Below are positions 24,595-31,718 of a stretch of DNA of 64,000 nt, in pieces. The translations under genes were made by a program, and so were the position numbers. Numbering within the stretch: position 1 is the stretch's first letter; every line of letters begins with the position of its first letter. Origin of the DNA: Alphaproteobacteria bacterium (GTDB lineage Bacteria; Pseudomonadota; Alphaproteobacteria; Rhodospirillales; WMHbin7); the NCBI GenBank assembly GCA_015231795.1, contig JADGAX010000003.1, positions 394,013-458,012 of the forward strand. Reading direction: 5' to 3'. A model generated the notes under the pieces. That model was not told where the DNA came from. It worked only from the letters and a program-made list of their open reading frames with translations, and did no database searches.

Positions 24595-26394
24595 CTAGGC
24601 CGTTCCCGAGACCTCGCGGTTGCGCACGCGATAGCACAGCACGTCGACGCTGGGACCTGACTGATCCGAAGACAGCGTCCACTTGCGGGTTACCGGCTCG
24701 AACACGAAGAGTTCCTTGTCGGTGGCGGCGTTCGAGAAGAGCTCTTCCAGAATGAGAACCTCGCCCGAGGTGGCGATGGGGCGCAGGCGGGCCGCCGGGC
24801 TGATCGAATTCAGAAGAAGGTCGCTGTGGCCGGTTTCATCCATGTCGGTGCGTATCGTGGCAAAGCCCCAATTCACACAGACGCTTGAATCTACCTTCAT
24901 GTCGCGCAAGATGTTGATGTAAAGACCGGCGCAGCGTAACGCGTCCGTCGGATTCTCGAATCCGGCGATGATGCTGCTATCCTTGGTGGCCATGGATATC
25001 TGCGTCTTAACGCCAAAAAAGATTTTGTTGTACTGCATGAGCAGATCCACCAGCAGACGTCTTTCCTCTTTCGTCTTGCGGCTGAAGGGCTCGGAATACA
25101 GCATCAAGATGGCCAAATCCTTGCGCTCGTAGGTGTAGAAGCCCTCATCCGCCTCTTCCTCTGGTGCCGGGGCTGGTGCCGGGGCAAGCTGTGGATGAAC
25201 CACCGGGGCTTGCTGCGCAGTTGCAGGCTCTGGCGCGGGCGATGTCTCTGCAGGGATGGCAGCGTTGGCCGGGGCCATCTCCAGGAGCGCTTCGGCAAGA
25301 ACGGGCGGGGCCTCGGGCTCTGCTGGAACGACGATCTCGGCAGGAGTGGGGGCGTGCTCGGCAGCCAGGGAAGCGACGGTTTTAACCGGCTCGGGCTCCT
25401 TGGGAAGCGAGGGCTGCCGGGCCTCTTCAACGGGAGGCGACGGGGGCTCGGCAACGGGGACTTGCCGGGCGATTTCCTCAGCGGACTCGGGTGCTGTTAT
25501 CGGCGGCGAAGGCTGTCTGGCCTCGAGGGGGGCGGATTCAAGTTGGGGCGCTTCGGCTGTCGGAGCCTCCAGCGTTTCCATAAGTGAGGCGGATTCTGGC
25601 TCGGATGCGGCTATCTTTGTATCTGTCGGCGCAATTTCGGGCGCTACGGATTCGTTTGTCTCGACCCTGGAAGATGTTGGGGCCTGCGCCTCTCCTTCCT
25701 GCTTAAGCGATTTTTCTTCTTTGCCCTTGCCGGGTTGACCGGCATCGAAATCAAGCTCGCCGGTTTCGTCGTCGCCGCCATCCGCGTCATCGTCCGAATA
25801 CGGGCGCCGCCGGCCGCCAACGCGATAGTCGCGGATGATGGCGCCACTCATATTGGCGCCATCGAACTTGGCGCCGCTGGTATCGGCATCCGTCAGCATA
25901 GCGCCGCCCAGGTCGGCCTCGCGTAGATCTGTTCCGGCCAAAATCGCCCGGGTCAGATTGGCGCCGGTCAGCTTGGCTCCGACAAGCCGCGCCCCCGCCA
26001 GATTCGCCCCCGTCAGATCGGCACCGGAAAGATTGATCTTTCCCACCAGGCTGGCGCCGGCCAAATTCACCCTGCGCAGACAAGCCCCTGAAAGATTGGC
26101 CCGCAAAAGATAGGCGCCTGCGATGGTTGCTCCTTCGAGATAGGCCCCAGAGAGATTGACTTCATCCATATTCGCGCCAGCCAGATTGGCCAGCCGCAAA
26201 TTCGCCCCAGAAAGGTCAGCCTTGCGCAGATTGGCCAAAGACAGGACGGCGCCCGTGAGGTCCATTCCGGCAAGATCGGCGCCTTTCAGATCGGCACCGG
26301 CCAGATCGGGCAGAACATCGGGCTCCTGCTGGCGCCACGCATTCCAGCGGCCAGCCCCCTGTCCTACAACATGTAGATGATGAACGTTCGTCAT
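24595..26394 (-). CDS. Pentapeptide-repeat protein fused to a degenerate nucleotide-cyclase-like domain
   Basis: A 599-residue protein. Residues about 30-190 are some 30 pentapeptide repeats of the A(D/N)LxG type forming a right-handed quadrilateral beta-helix. Residues about 200-420 are a low-complexity Glu/Ala/Pro linker. Residues about 425-590 resemble a class III adenylate/guanylate cyclase fold (DLAILMLYSEPFS, GFENPTDALRCAGLYINIL, CVNWGFATI, SISPAARLRPIATSGEVLILEELF), but the metal-binding Asp positions and the GDG loop are lost, so catalysis is unlikely. It may be a regulatory or scaffold protein. A true cyclase gene lies 1 kb upstream on the same strand (27337). Confidence 0.8.
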   Translation of the reverse strand: MTNVHHLHVVGQGAGRWNAWRQQEPDVLPDLAGADLKGADLAGMDLTGAVLSLANLRKADLSGANLRLANLAGANMDEVNLSGAYLEGATIAGAYLLRANLSGACLRRVNLAGASLVGKINLSGADLTGANLAGARLVGAKLTGANLTRAILAGTDLREADLGGAMLTDADTSGAKFDGANMSGAIIRDYRVGGRRRPYSDDDADGGDDETGELDFDAGQPGKGKEEKSLKQEGEAQAPTSSRVETNESVAPEIAPTDTKIAASEPESASLMETLEAPTAEAPQLESAPLEARQPSPPITAPESAEEIARQVPVAEPPSPPVEEARQPSLPKEPEPVKTVASLAAEHAPTPAEIVVPAEPEAPPVLAEALLEMAPANAAIPAETSPAPEPATAQQAPVVHPQLAPAPAPAPEEEADEGFYTYERKDLAILMLYSEPFSRKTKEERRLLVDLLMQYNKIFFGVKTQISMATKDSSIIAGFENPTDALRCAGLYINILRDMKVDSSVCVNWGFATIRTDMDETGHSDLLLNSISPAARLRPIATSGEVLILEELFSNAATDKELFVFEPVTRKWTLSSDQSGPSVDVLCYRVRNREVSGTA

Positions 26395-26794
26395 GCCCCC
26401 GTCCGGAATAGCCCTTCGTCGCTAAGGTAAACTGATATTCCGAAGCTTTATGGATTAGCCCTTCTTGGATTGAACCACAATATCTCGTTAGGGTCCAGCG
26501 TTGAGAACAACAATTTGATGTGTTGATTGCTTCTCGAAGCCCCGCGTTTCAGATGCGGGCGCTTGGCTCCGAAAGGCCTGGGAAGCTTCTTTGCGCCATC
26601 CCAGCGCTTGTGGTGCGACGATCGACGATGAGGCCGCTACCCCCCGGCAGGGATCAAGGGCGGACCGGAGTCGGGGCGGGAGCCGGGGGCAGGGGGGCCT
26701 GAGCCCGTGTCGGAGCAGGGATATTGACAGCTCCCGCCGCCAACGTTATTCTATTTGCAAATAAATCGCACTCGCATATCTGGGGGCTAAGGTC
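26395..26794. other. Intergenic region between pentapeptide gene and small GL-rich gene
   Basis: This 400-base stretch holds no convincing gene. Its right part contains the Fur-like fragments listed separately. The G-rich stretch near 26640-26700 is low complexity. Confidence 0.5.
26720..26762 (+). promoter_or_regulatory. Possible iron-regulator site, C (weak)
   Basis: GATATTGACAGCT at 26720 equals 13 bases of the complement of site B (54061-54090), and ATTCTATTTGCAAAT at 26748-26762 resembles the Fur-type half ATTCTCATTTGC of site A. The pieces are split by 15 unrelated bases, so this is weaker than sites A and B. It lies 33 bases before the gene at 26795. Confidence 0.35.
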
Positions 26795-27067
26795 ATGAAG
26801 ACGCAAGCAGCTATCTCGGGCCGTCAAGCGAACCGCCAGAGATTTAGTGCAGCAACGGAGTCGGCCGCGGGAATTGGCGTCGGCGCCGCAGGTGCTGCGG
26901 TCGTGAAGGCCAAGGGATTGCTTCTCCTTGGCAAGGGGGCCGTTGTTGCTCTCGGCGCCGCAGCCGCTGGGCCGCTTGGTGTCGGGCTCGCCGTCGGAAC
27001 CCTGGCGGCGCTTCTTTATGGCGCCAACGCCATGCGCTCAAGCGATCCGTTCAGGCAACTGGCTTAG
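26795..27067 (+). CDS. Small Gly/Ala-rich membrane protein, MamG/Mms6-like pattern
   Basis: A 90-residue protein: basic N-terminus (MKTQAAISGRQANRQRF), then hydrophobic Gly/Ala-rich residues 25-80 with LLLLGKGAVVALGAAAAGPLG. The order Leu-Gly-Lys-Gly, Leu-Gly block, Gly-Pro, hydrophobic helix and Tyr followed by a charged end copies the MamG/Mms6/MamD C-terminus, though the strict Leu-Gly repeat is lost. It may be a divergent magnetosome membrane protein. Start supported by GGGGGC-TAAGG upstream. Confidence 0.5.
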   Translation: MKTQAAISGRQANRQRFSAATESAAGIGVGAAGAAVVKAKGLLLLGKGAVVALGAAAAGPLGVGLAVGTLAALLYGANAMRSSDPFRQLA

Positions 27068-27336
27068 GGCCGGATTTTTCCAGGCCAGCCTGGTCCAAGG
27101 TTGGGGGCAAGCTCAGATGCCATTGGGACTCTACCTGGGGCAGGATGAAACTTGGGTCTCTGGTCAAATGAGCTGGCGTGGATCAGCGCGGTGCTGGGAG
27201 TTCGCTCCTGCTTCAGCCGGAAAAGGCTGGAAGGCTCACGGAGCTTAATGAACGCTCCCGCCCGCAATGCGCTGGTGACAGATTTCGAAGATCTGATCGG
27301 GATTTTGTTGCTGCCCGATCCGAACAACCGCTCTGG

Positions 27337-28035
27337 TTATTCTCCTTTGTATCTGTGACGCAGAGAATACATGCGAAACGATCCGTAGCCTTTTGCGCTG
27401 TCCAGGCATCCGACATAGTCACAATTAAACCTCTCGCTTGCCTCCAGATACAGCTGAGCTGCGAATTCTTCCGTTACGTAGACATAACCAGGGGGGGTAA
27501 TTGGTTCGATACGTGCCGCACGGACGATATCACCTCCAAAGAATTTCTGATAACCCGTCACGGGATCGCGCATGGAATAGACCGCGCCGACATGGGCGGA
27601 AACCCTAAGCGCCAAAGGAGGAAGGCCGTGAAAATCGATCCGCTGCATGCTCTTGATCAATTCCAGTCCACATTCTGCTGCTGCAGCAATATCCGTAAAG
27701 GCAATATAGAGACCATCTCCCGCCGTTTCTCGGTAAGCGACTTTGTCCTCGAAGGGGGCAATGCTCTTGGCAAAGCCGCCCAGGACGCGATCGACGAATA
27801 TGGGGATCGCATCCTCCTCGATTTTCGAAGAACCCTTTACGTCGGCAAACAAAAGCGACTTTAGGACCATAGGCGTGCCGACCATCTCCTCGGGTTTCGG
27901 TCTGCGACGACAACGCGTGGAGATAACGGTCTGCCGACGACCGATCCGTCCCCACTTCAGGACATCGAAATCCGTTTCAGTGAGTTGGCTGGCAGGCTGC
28001 CCATCCCAGTCGTCGCCCTGTCGAAAGTGGTCCAT
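27337..28035 (-). pseudogene. Class III nucleotidyl cyclase, 5' end removed by IS3 element
   Basis: The catalytic domain is well preserved: SLLFADVKGSSK with the first metal Asp, ETAGDGLYIAFTD with the GDG loop, RVSAHVGAV, and DIVRAARIEPITPPGYVYVTEEF. This predicts cAMP or cGMP synthesis. The open frame begins at 28035, eight bases inside the IS3-family element (whose end is 28028), so the original N-terminal part is gone and the first codons come from the inverted repeat. An internal Met (near 27870) could still start a domain-only protein. It could have acted with the cyclase-like protein at 24595 and the cyclic-nucleotide-binding protein at 55350. Confidence 0.72.
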
Positions 28036-28076
28036 CCTTAGAGTTAGGATTGGCCCATTGATACAGGAGAAAAAGC

Positions 28077-28355
28077 ATGTCCCGTCAGAGATATACGCCG
28101 GAACAGATCATCGGGAAGCTGCGTGAGGCCGAGATCGCGACCGCCAAGGGCGGCACGGTATCGGACGCTTGCCGTCAGATCGGTGTAACCGAACAGACCT
28201 TCTGCCGCTGGCGCAAGGAGTACGGCGGCCTGAAGGTCGATCAGGCCCGCCGGTTGAAGGAACTTGAGCAGGAGAACCTGCGGCTGAAGAAGCTGGTGGC
28301 CGACCTTTCCTTGGACAAACAGATTCTGGCCGAGGCGTCGAAGGTCAATTTTTAA
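28077..28355 (+). CDS. IS3-family transposase OrfA
   Basis: A 92-residue helix-turn-helix protein (YTPEQIIGKLREAEIATAKGG, VTEQTFCRWRKEYGG) with a leucine-zipper region (RRLKELEQENLRLKKLVADL). The frame ends at 28355 just after AATTTTTAAG; slipping back one base there joins it to OrfB, the normal IS3 way to make the full transposase. Confidence 0.92.
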   Translation: MSRQRYTPEQIIGKLREAEIATAKGGTVSDACRQIGVTEQTFCRWRKEYGGLKVDQARRLKELEQENLRLKKLVADLSLDKQILAEASKVNF

Positions 28356-28387
28356 GTCCCTCCCGCCGCCGGATTTGCATTGAGCAG

Positions 28388-29245
28388 GTGCGCCAAGAGC
28401 TCGGGGTTTCCGAGCGGCGCGCCTGCCAGGTTATCGGCCAGCATCGTTCGACACAACGCAAGCCGCCCAAGAACGACGAACAGGAAAAGCGTCTGACGGC
28501 GGACATCGTCGAACTGGCCCGGCAATACGGACGTTACGGCTACCGGCGCGTTCACGCCCTGCTTTTACAGGCGGGTTGGGATGTCAGCCTTTCGGTGGTC
28601 GAGCGCATCTGGCGGCGGGAGGGTCTCAAGGTTCCGGCAAGACAGCCGAAGCGCAAGCGCCTGTGGCTGAACGATGGCTCGTGCATCAGGCTCCGGCCCG
28701 AGTTCGCCGGCCATGTCTGGAGCTATGACTTCGTGGAAGACCGCACTCACAATGGCAGGAAGTTTCGCATGCTGAACATCGTCGACGAATATTCCAAGGA
28801 ATGCCTGGCTATCGTGCCGCAGCGCCGCTTTCCGTCCGAGGACGTGCTGGCGGTGCTGGCCGATCATTTCATCGAGCGCGGCCCGCCCTTCCATATACGG
28901 TCCGACAACGGGCCTGAGTTCATTGCAAGGGCTTTGCGCAAATGGCTGGGCAAGATCGGTGTCAGAACGCTGTACATCGAACCCGGCAGTCCGTGGGAGA
29001 ACGGCTATATCGAAAGCTTTAACGCCAGGCTGCGTGACGAACTGCTGAACGGCGAAATCTTCTACACGCTGGGAGAGGCGCGCATCATCACCGCCATATG
29101 GCGCGAACATTACAATAAGGTGCGTCCGCACAGTACGCTGGGCTATCGTCCGCCTGCGCCGGAAGCGATCCTGCCAAGCTGGACGTCCGGCTCCGCTACG
29201 CTCCGCCGAACGCCCAGCTTGGCATCAGGGGGCGTCTTGAACTAA
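28388..29245 (+). CDS. IS3-family transposase OrfB (DDE integrase domain)
   Basis: The 285-residue frame contains the rve integrase core with the DDE residues: WSYDFVEDRTHNGRKF (D), RSDNGPEFI (D) and WENGYIESFNARLRDELL (E). The frame is open back to 28349, so it is made mainly as an OrfAB fusion by -1 frameshifting; the GTG at 28388 would be an independent start. No lesions are seen. Confidence 0.92.
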   Translation: MRQELGVSERRACQVIGQHRSTQRKPPKNDEQEKRLTADIVELARQYGRYGYRRVHALLLQAGWDVSLSVVERIWRREGLKVPARQPKRKRLWLNDGSCIRLRPEFAGHVWSYDFVEDRTHNGRKFRMLNIVDEYSKECLAIVPQRRFPSEDVLAVLADHFIERGPPFHIRSDNGPEFIARALRKWLGKIGVRTLYIEPGSPWENGYIESFNARLRDELLNGEIFYTLGEARIITAIWREHYNKVRPHSTLGYRPPAPEAILPSWTSGSATLRRTPSLASGGVLN

Positions 29246-29262
29246 CATAGCACCCGGACCAC

Positions 29263-29718
29263 TCATCGCAGGCAGTCCAGATTTGATCTGTTTCCGCTGT
29301 CCAGTCCATCGAGCAAGCGATCGACCTCGTCCTGGTCGAAGCCGAGCAGCGACAGGTCGATTTCCTCGTCGGCAAGAGCCTGAAGCTCGGCGGCCAGCAA
29401 CTCCTCGTCCCAACCCGCGTTCAAGGCCAGCTTGTTGTCGGCGATGATGTAGGCCCGGCGCTGCGCTTCGGTCAGATGGTCGAGGACGACCACCGGCACG
29501 GTGTCCAGCCCCAGCTGGCTTGCAGCGGCAAGCCGACCGTGACCGGCGATGACGTTGCCCTGGCCGTCGGCGAGGATGGGCACGGTCCATCCGAATTCGA
29601 TCATGCTGGCGGCGATCTGCGCCACCTGGCCGTCCGAATGGGTCCGCGCGTTGCGCTCATAAAGGCGCAGCCGGTCGATCGGCCAGTGCTCGACCGCGTC
29701 GGGAAAATGCAGGGACAT
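29263..29718 (-). pseudogene. ParB-like N-terminal part of a phage-type DNA methyltransferase, truncated
   Basis: The 151 residues form a ParB/Srx domain (RLRLYERNARTHSDGQVAQIAASMIEFGWTVPILADGQGNVIAGHGRLAAA, then LDTVPVVVLDHLTEAQRRAYIIADNKLAL). In many phages this is followed by an N4/N6 methylase domain after a DEVDRLLDGLD-type linker. Here it stops right at the IS3-family element, and the methylase is missing. The gene is thus cut at its 3' end, as the cyclase on the other side is cut at its 5' end. Confidence 0.78.
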
Positions 29719-29722
29719 GGGG

Positions 29723-30023
29723 TGGTAACCTCAACTGGTAACCTGGGGGTGGTAACCGGTAACCTGACGGGCCGGTTACCGGGCTGGTTACCACCCTTGG
29801 TTACCACCTCACGAAACGGAAAAAGGCGCGCATATCAAAGACTTGCGCGCCCTCAGGGTGGTAACTGGTAACCGGGTGGTAACCCAAATTTTCGGGCTGT
29901 CGGTAGCGATCTTTTGCGCTGTTGCCGCCAGCATACCCTATCGGCCAGGGAGGATCCGTGCATTATCAAAGGCTTGCGAGGTGTTTGACGCCTCTCACGA
30001 TTTCCGGTAACATTTCCGGTAAC
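29723..30023. repeat. Array of GGTAACC/GGTTACC motifs
   Basis: About a dozen GGTAAC(C) sites in both orientations lie in 300 bases: four direct copies near 29723-29770, three GGTTACC copies near 29772-29806, three near 29858-29882 and two (ttccGGTAAC) near 30004-30023. There is no gene in this stretch. It may be a regulator-binding array or replication origin of the element. Confidence 0.6.
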
Positions 30024-30066
30024 AGTGTTTCCGGAAATATATCCGGAGTTTTTGAAGGAGCCCGCC

Positions 30067-30351
30067 ATGACCGCCGTGCGCAAGGATGCTGTGTCCACGT
30101 ACCGAAAGCGCCTGAAGAAGCAGGGGGTGGTCCGCCTTGAGGTGCAGGTGAAGAAGGACGACGCGCACCTGGTAAAGGGCGTGGTGCAGGCGCTCCTGGA
30201 TCCTGGACGCGAGAGCGAGGCGCGCGCTTTGCTGCGCGAACGCTTCGGGACTGGAAAGGCCAGGGGACTGAAGGCGCTCCTGGCATCCGCTCCGCTCGAA
30301 GGGATCGAGCTTGAACGCGACCGCGACTTCGGACGGGACGTCGATCTATGA
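30067..30351 (+). CDS. Antitoxin of a VapC-type toxin-antitoxin pair
   Basis: A 94-residue basic/acidic helical protein (ATG 30067 after GAAGGAG). It overlaps the PIN toxin gene by four bases, as antitoxins usually do. The N-terminus (DAVSTYRKRLKKQGVVRLEVQVKKDDAHLVKGVVQAL) could be a ribbon-helix-helix DNA-binding part, RLEVQV being the strand. It should bind and neutralise the toxin and repress the pair. Confidence 0.78.
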   Translation: MTAVRKDAVSTYRKRLKKQGVVRLEVQVKKDDAHLVKGVVQALLDPGRESEARALLRERFGTGKARGLKALLASAPLEGIELERDRDFGRDVDL

Positions 30352-30776
30352 ACTACCTGATCGACACCAACATCATCTCCGAGGTCCGCAAGGGTGAAAG
30401 ATGCGACGCCAACGTGGCGGCGTGGTATGAGCGGATCGACGACGCCGATCTCTATCTCAGCGTGCTGGTGCTGGGCGAGATCAGGAAGGGCATCGAGCGC
30501 GCCCGCCCCAAAGAACCGGCCCGCGCCAAGGCGCTGGAGAAATGGCTGGCTGAGGTGCGTGAGGCGTTCCAAGGCCGCATCCTGCCGGTTGACGACGCGG
30601 TTGCCGAGGAATGGGGCCGCATGGCGGGTGGGCGTTCCATTCCGACCATTGACGGCCTTCTTGCCGCTACGGCCAAGGTGCATCGCATGACCCTGGCCAC
30701 CCGCAATCTGGCCGACGTGGACGGCCTGGGGGCCAAATTGGTCAATCCGTTCGAAGCAGTGAAGGCTCATCGCTAA
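30348..30776 (+). CDS. vapC: VapC-type PIN-domain ribonuclease toxin
   Basis: A 142-residue PIN-domain protein. Conserved acids: IDTNIISEVRKGE (Asp6 and Glu), LGEIRKGIERA, and PTIDGLLAATAKVH (Asp). FitB/VapC toxins cleave tRNA or rRNA when the antitoxin is lost. It likely stabilises the integrated element. Confidence 0.9.
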   Translation: MNYLIDTNIISEVRKGERCDANVAAWYERIDDADLYLSVLVLGEIRKGIERARPKEPARAKALEKWLAEVREAFQGRILPVDDAVAEEWGRMAGGRSIPTIDGLLAATAKVHRMTLATRNLADVDGLGAKLVNPFEAVKAHR

Positions 30777-30834
30777 TCCTTGCTGTCGCGCCTCTCGCGA
30801 TCATGGCGAAAGCATACCGCTGCCCAGGCGCATC

Positions 30835-30872
30835 TGTCTCACATACCGATGTCTCACCGAAAAATGTCTCAC
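30835..30872. repeat. Three TGTCTCAC repeats at exact 15-base period
   Basis: Copies start at 30835, 30850 and 30865, each partly extended (GATGTCTCACCGA/AATGTCTCACTTA). They lie between the convergent ends of vapC and the gene at 30873. Fifteen bases is not a whole helical turn, so iteron or regulatory meaning is unclear. Confidence 0.5.
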
Positions 30873-31319
30873 TTATCCATTCATGCTTGACAGATGATTG
30901 GCGCGCGCCACCACGAAGGACTGCGAGCGCTTACCCGGAACCCTGCGTCCATTCAGCTTGAGTGCGATCACGCTAAGGCCATATTGCCAGCGCCGATTCG
31001 CCGTCGCCCGGCTGACGCCGAACCGCCAGCAGATTTCTTTCCATTGAGCGCCTTCGGCCCGCGCCCAGACCAGCTTGCCGTCCTCGCCCGCCAGGAAACG
31101 CATCCAGGCCAGCGTTTCCTCCATGCGCGAGATTGCCGCGGCCAAAGGTGGAGGGCGGCGCATGGGCTGCGGTTCCCGGCCGACCATGTCGGAGAAATCG
31201 TGAACGACCTCAGGCCAGACGCCGAAATATCCCCGCACCCTTTCCTCAGGCAGACGCTTCAGCACATCCGCGGCTTCGGCCAATCGTTCCTCGATCTGTT
31301 CGGGCGTCCAGTCAGTCAT
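30873..31319 (-). CDS. Phage-type protein with C-terminal helix-turn-helix (DUF6362-like)
   Basis: A 148-residue protein. N-terminus WTPEQIEERLAEAADVLKRLPEERVRGYFGVWPEV; C-terminal half has a putative HTH (GAQWKEICWRFGVSRATANRRWQYGLSVIALKLNGR). This layout occurs next to phage replication genes in alphaproteobacteria and may be a late regulator or terminase-small-subunit-like protein. Overlaps the next gene upstream by eight bases. Confidence 0.7.
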   Translation of the reverse strand: MTDWTPEQIEERLAEAADVLKRLPEERVRGYFGVWPEVVHDFSDMVGREPQPMRRPPPLAAAISRMEETLAWMRFLAGEDGKLVWARAEGAQWKEICWRFGVSRATANRRWQYGLSVIALKLNGRRVPGKRSQSFVVARANHLSSMNG

Positions 31320-31509
31320 GGCGGGCCTCCGATTTCGGGCGCGGGCCGTAGAGCCTCTGGCCCAGTTGCTTGACCAGTTCGCGCTCCGGCCAGTTCAGGC
31401 GCTGATCGTCTTCGGCGATCACCAATACGCCCTGCCGCTTCCAGCCCTCGCGCTTGACCTGCTCAGGATCGCGCCGCTCGCCACCATAACCTTTGGGGAA
31501 ATATCTCAT
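31312..31509 (-). CDS. Small phage protein, unknown
   Basis: A 65-residue basic protein (MRYFPKGYGGERRDPEQVKREGWKRQGVLVIAEDD) with a C-terminal NWPERELVKQLGQRLYG. It overlaps both neighbours by a few bases on the same strand, as in phage operons. Confidence 0.6.
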   Translation of the reverse strand: MRYFPKGYGGERRDPEQVKREGWKRQGVLVIAEDDQRLNWPERELVKQLGQRLYGPRPKSEARHD

Positions 31510-31718
31510 CGCACACCCCTCCTGATTTTCCTGGCCCTGATTATTCTGGCCCTGGTTTCCCTGGTGGTGACGGATGTGACGGGTTCTCCCTTATAACCCG
31601 TATAGGCGCGCACACGCGCATGCGTGACGCCTATATAGAGGGAATCCGTCACATCCGTCACCGCATTGATATTGCTGCGTTTCATTTTCGACCTCATGGG
31701 TTCAGAATTCCATTTCAC
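31506..31718 (-). CDS. Possible small protein (doubtful)
   Basis: A 70-residue frame with repeated Val-Thr pairs (AVTDVTDSLY, EPVTSVTTRE). It overlaps the start of the next gene by four bases (ATGA) and the primase gene end by 17 bases, so it could be a real link of the operon. The GTGACGGATGTGACG-type repeats in the DNA may instead be the functional feature. Confidence 0.3.
   Translation of the reverse strand: MKWNSEPMRSKMKRSNINAVTDVTDSLYIGVTHARVRAYTGYKGEPVTSVTTRETRARIIRARKIRRGVR

Larger units (their letters stand above)
28028..29261 (+). mobile_element. IS3-family insertion sequence, apparently intact
   Basis: A 1,234-bp element with orfA and orfB in -1 relation. Ends: TGGTCC at 28028 and GGACCA ending at 29261; beyond six bases the match is partial (GTTAG/CTAAC within each end). 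No target duplication is seen (AAAG before, CTCA after). With a broken gene on both sides, it appears to mark a deletion or rearrangement and not a simple insertion. Confidence 0.88.

Noticed and set aside
29476..29871. + strand frame across the GGTAACC array
   Set aside because: It is antisense to the ParB-like gene and then translates the DNA repeats (TGNL, VTGN), so the repeats explain it.
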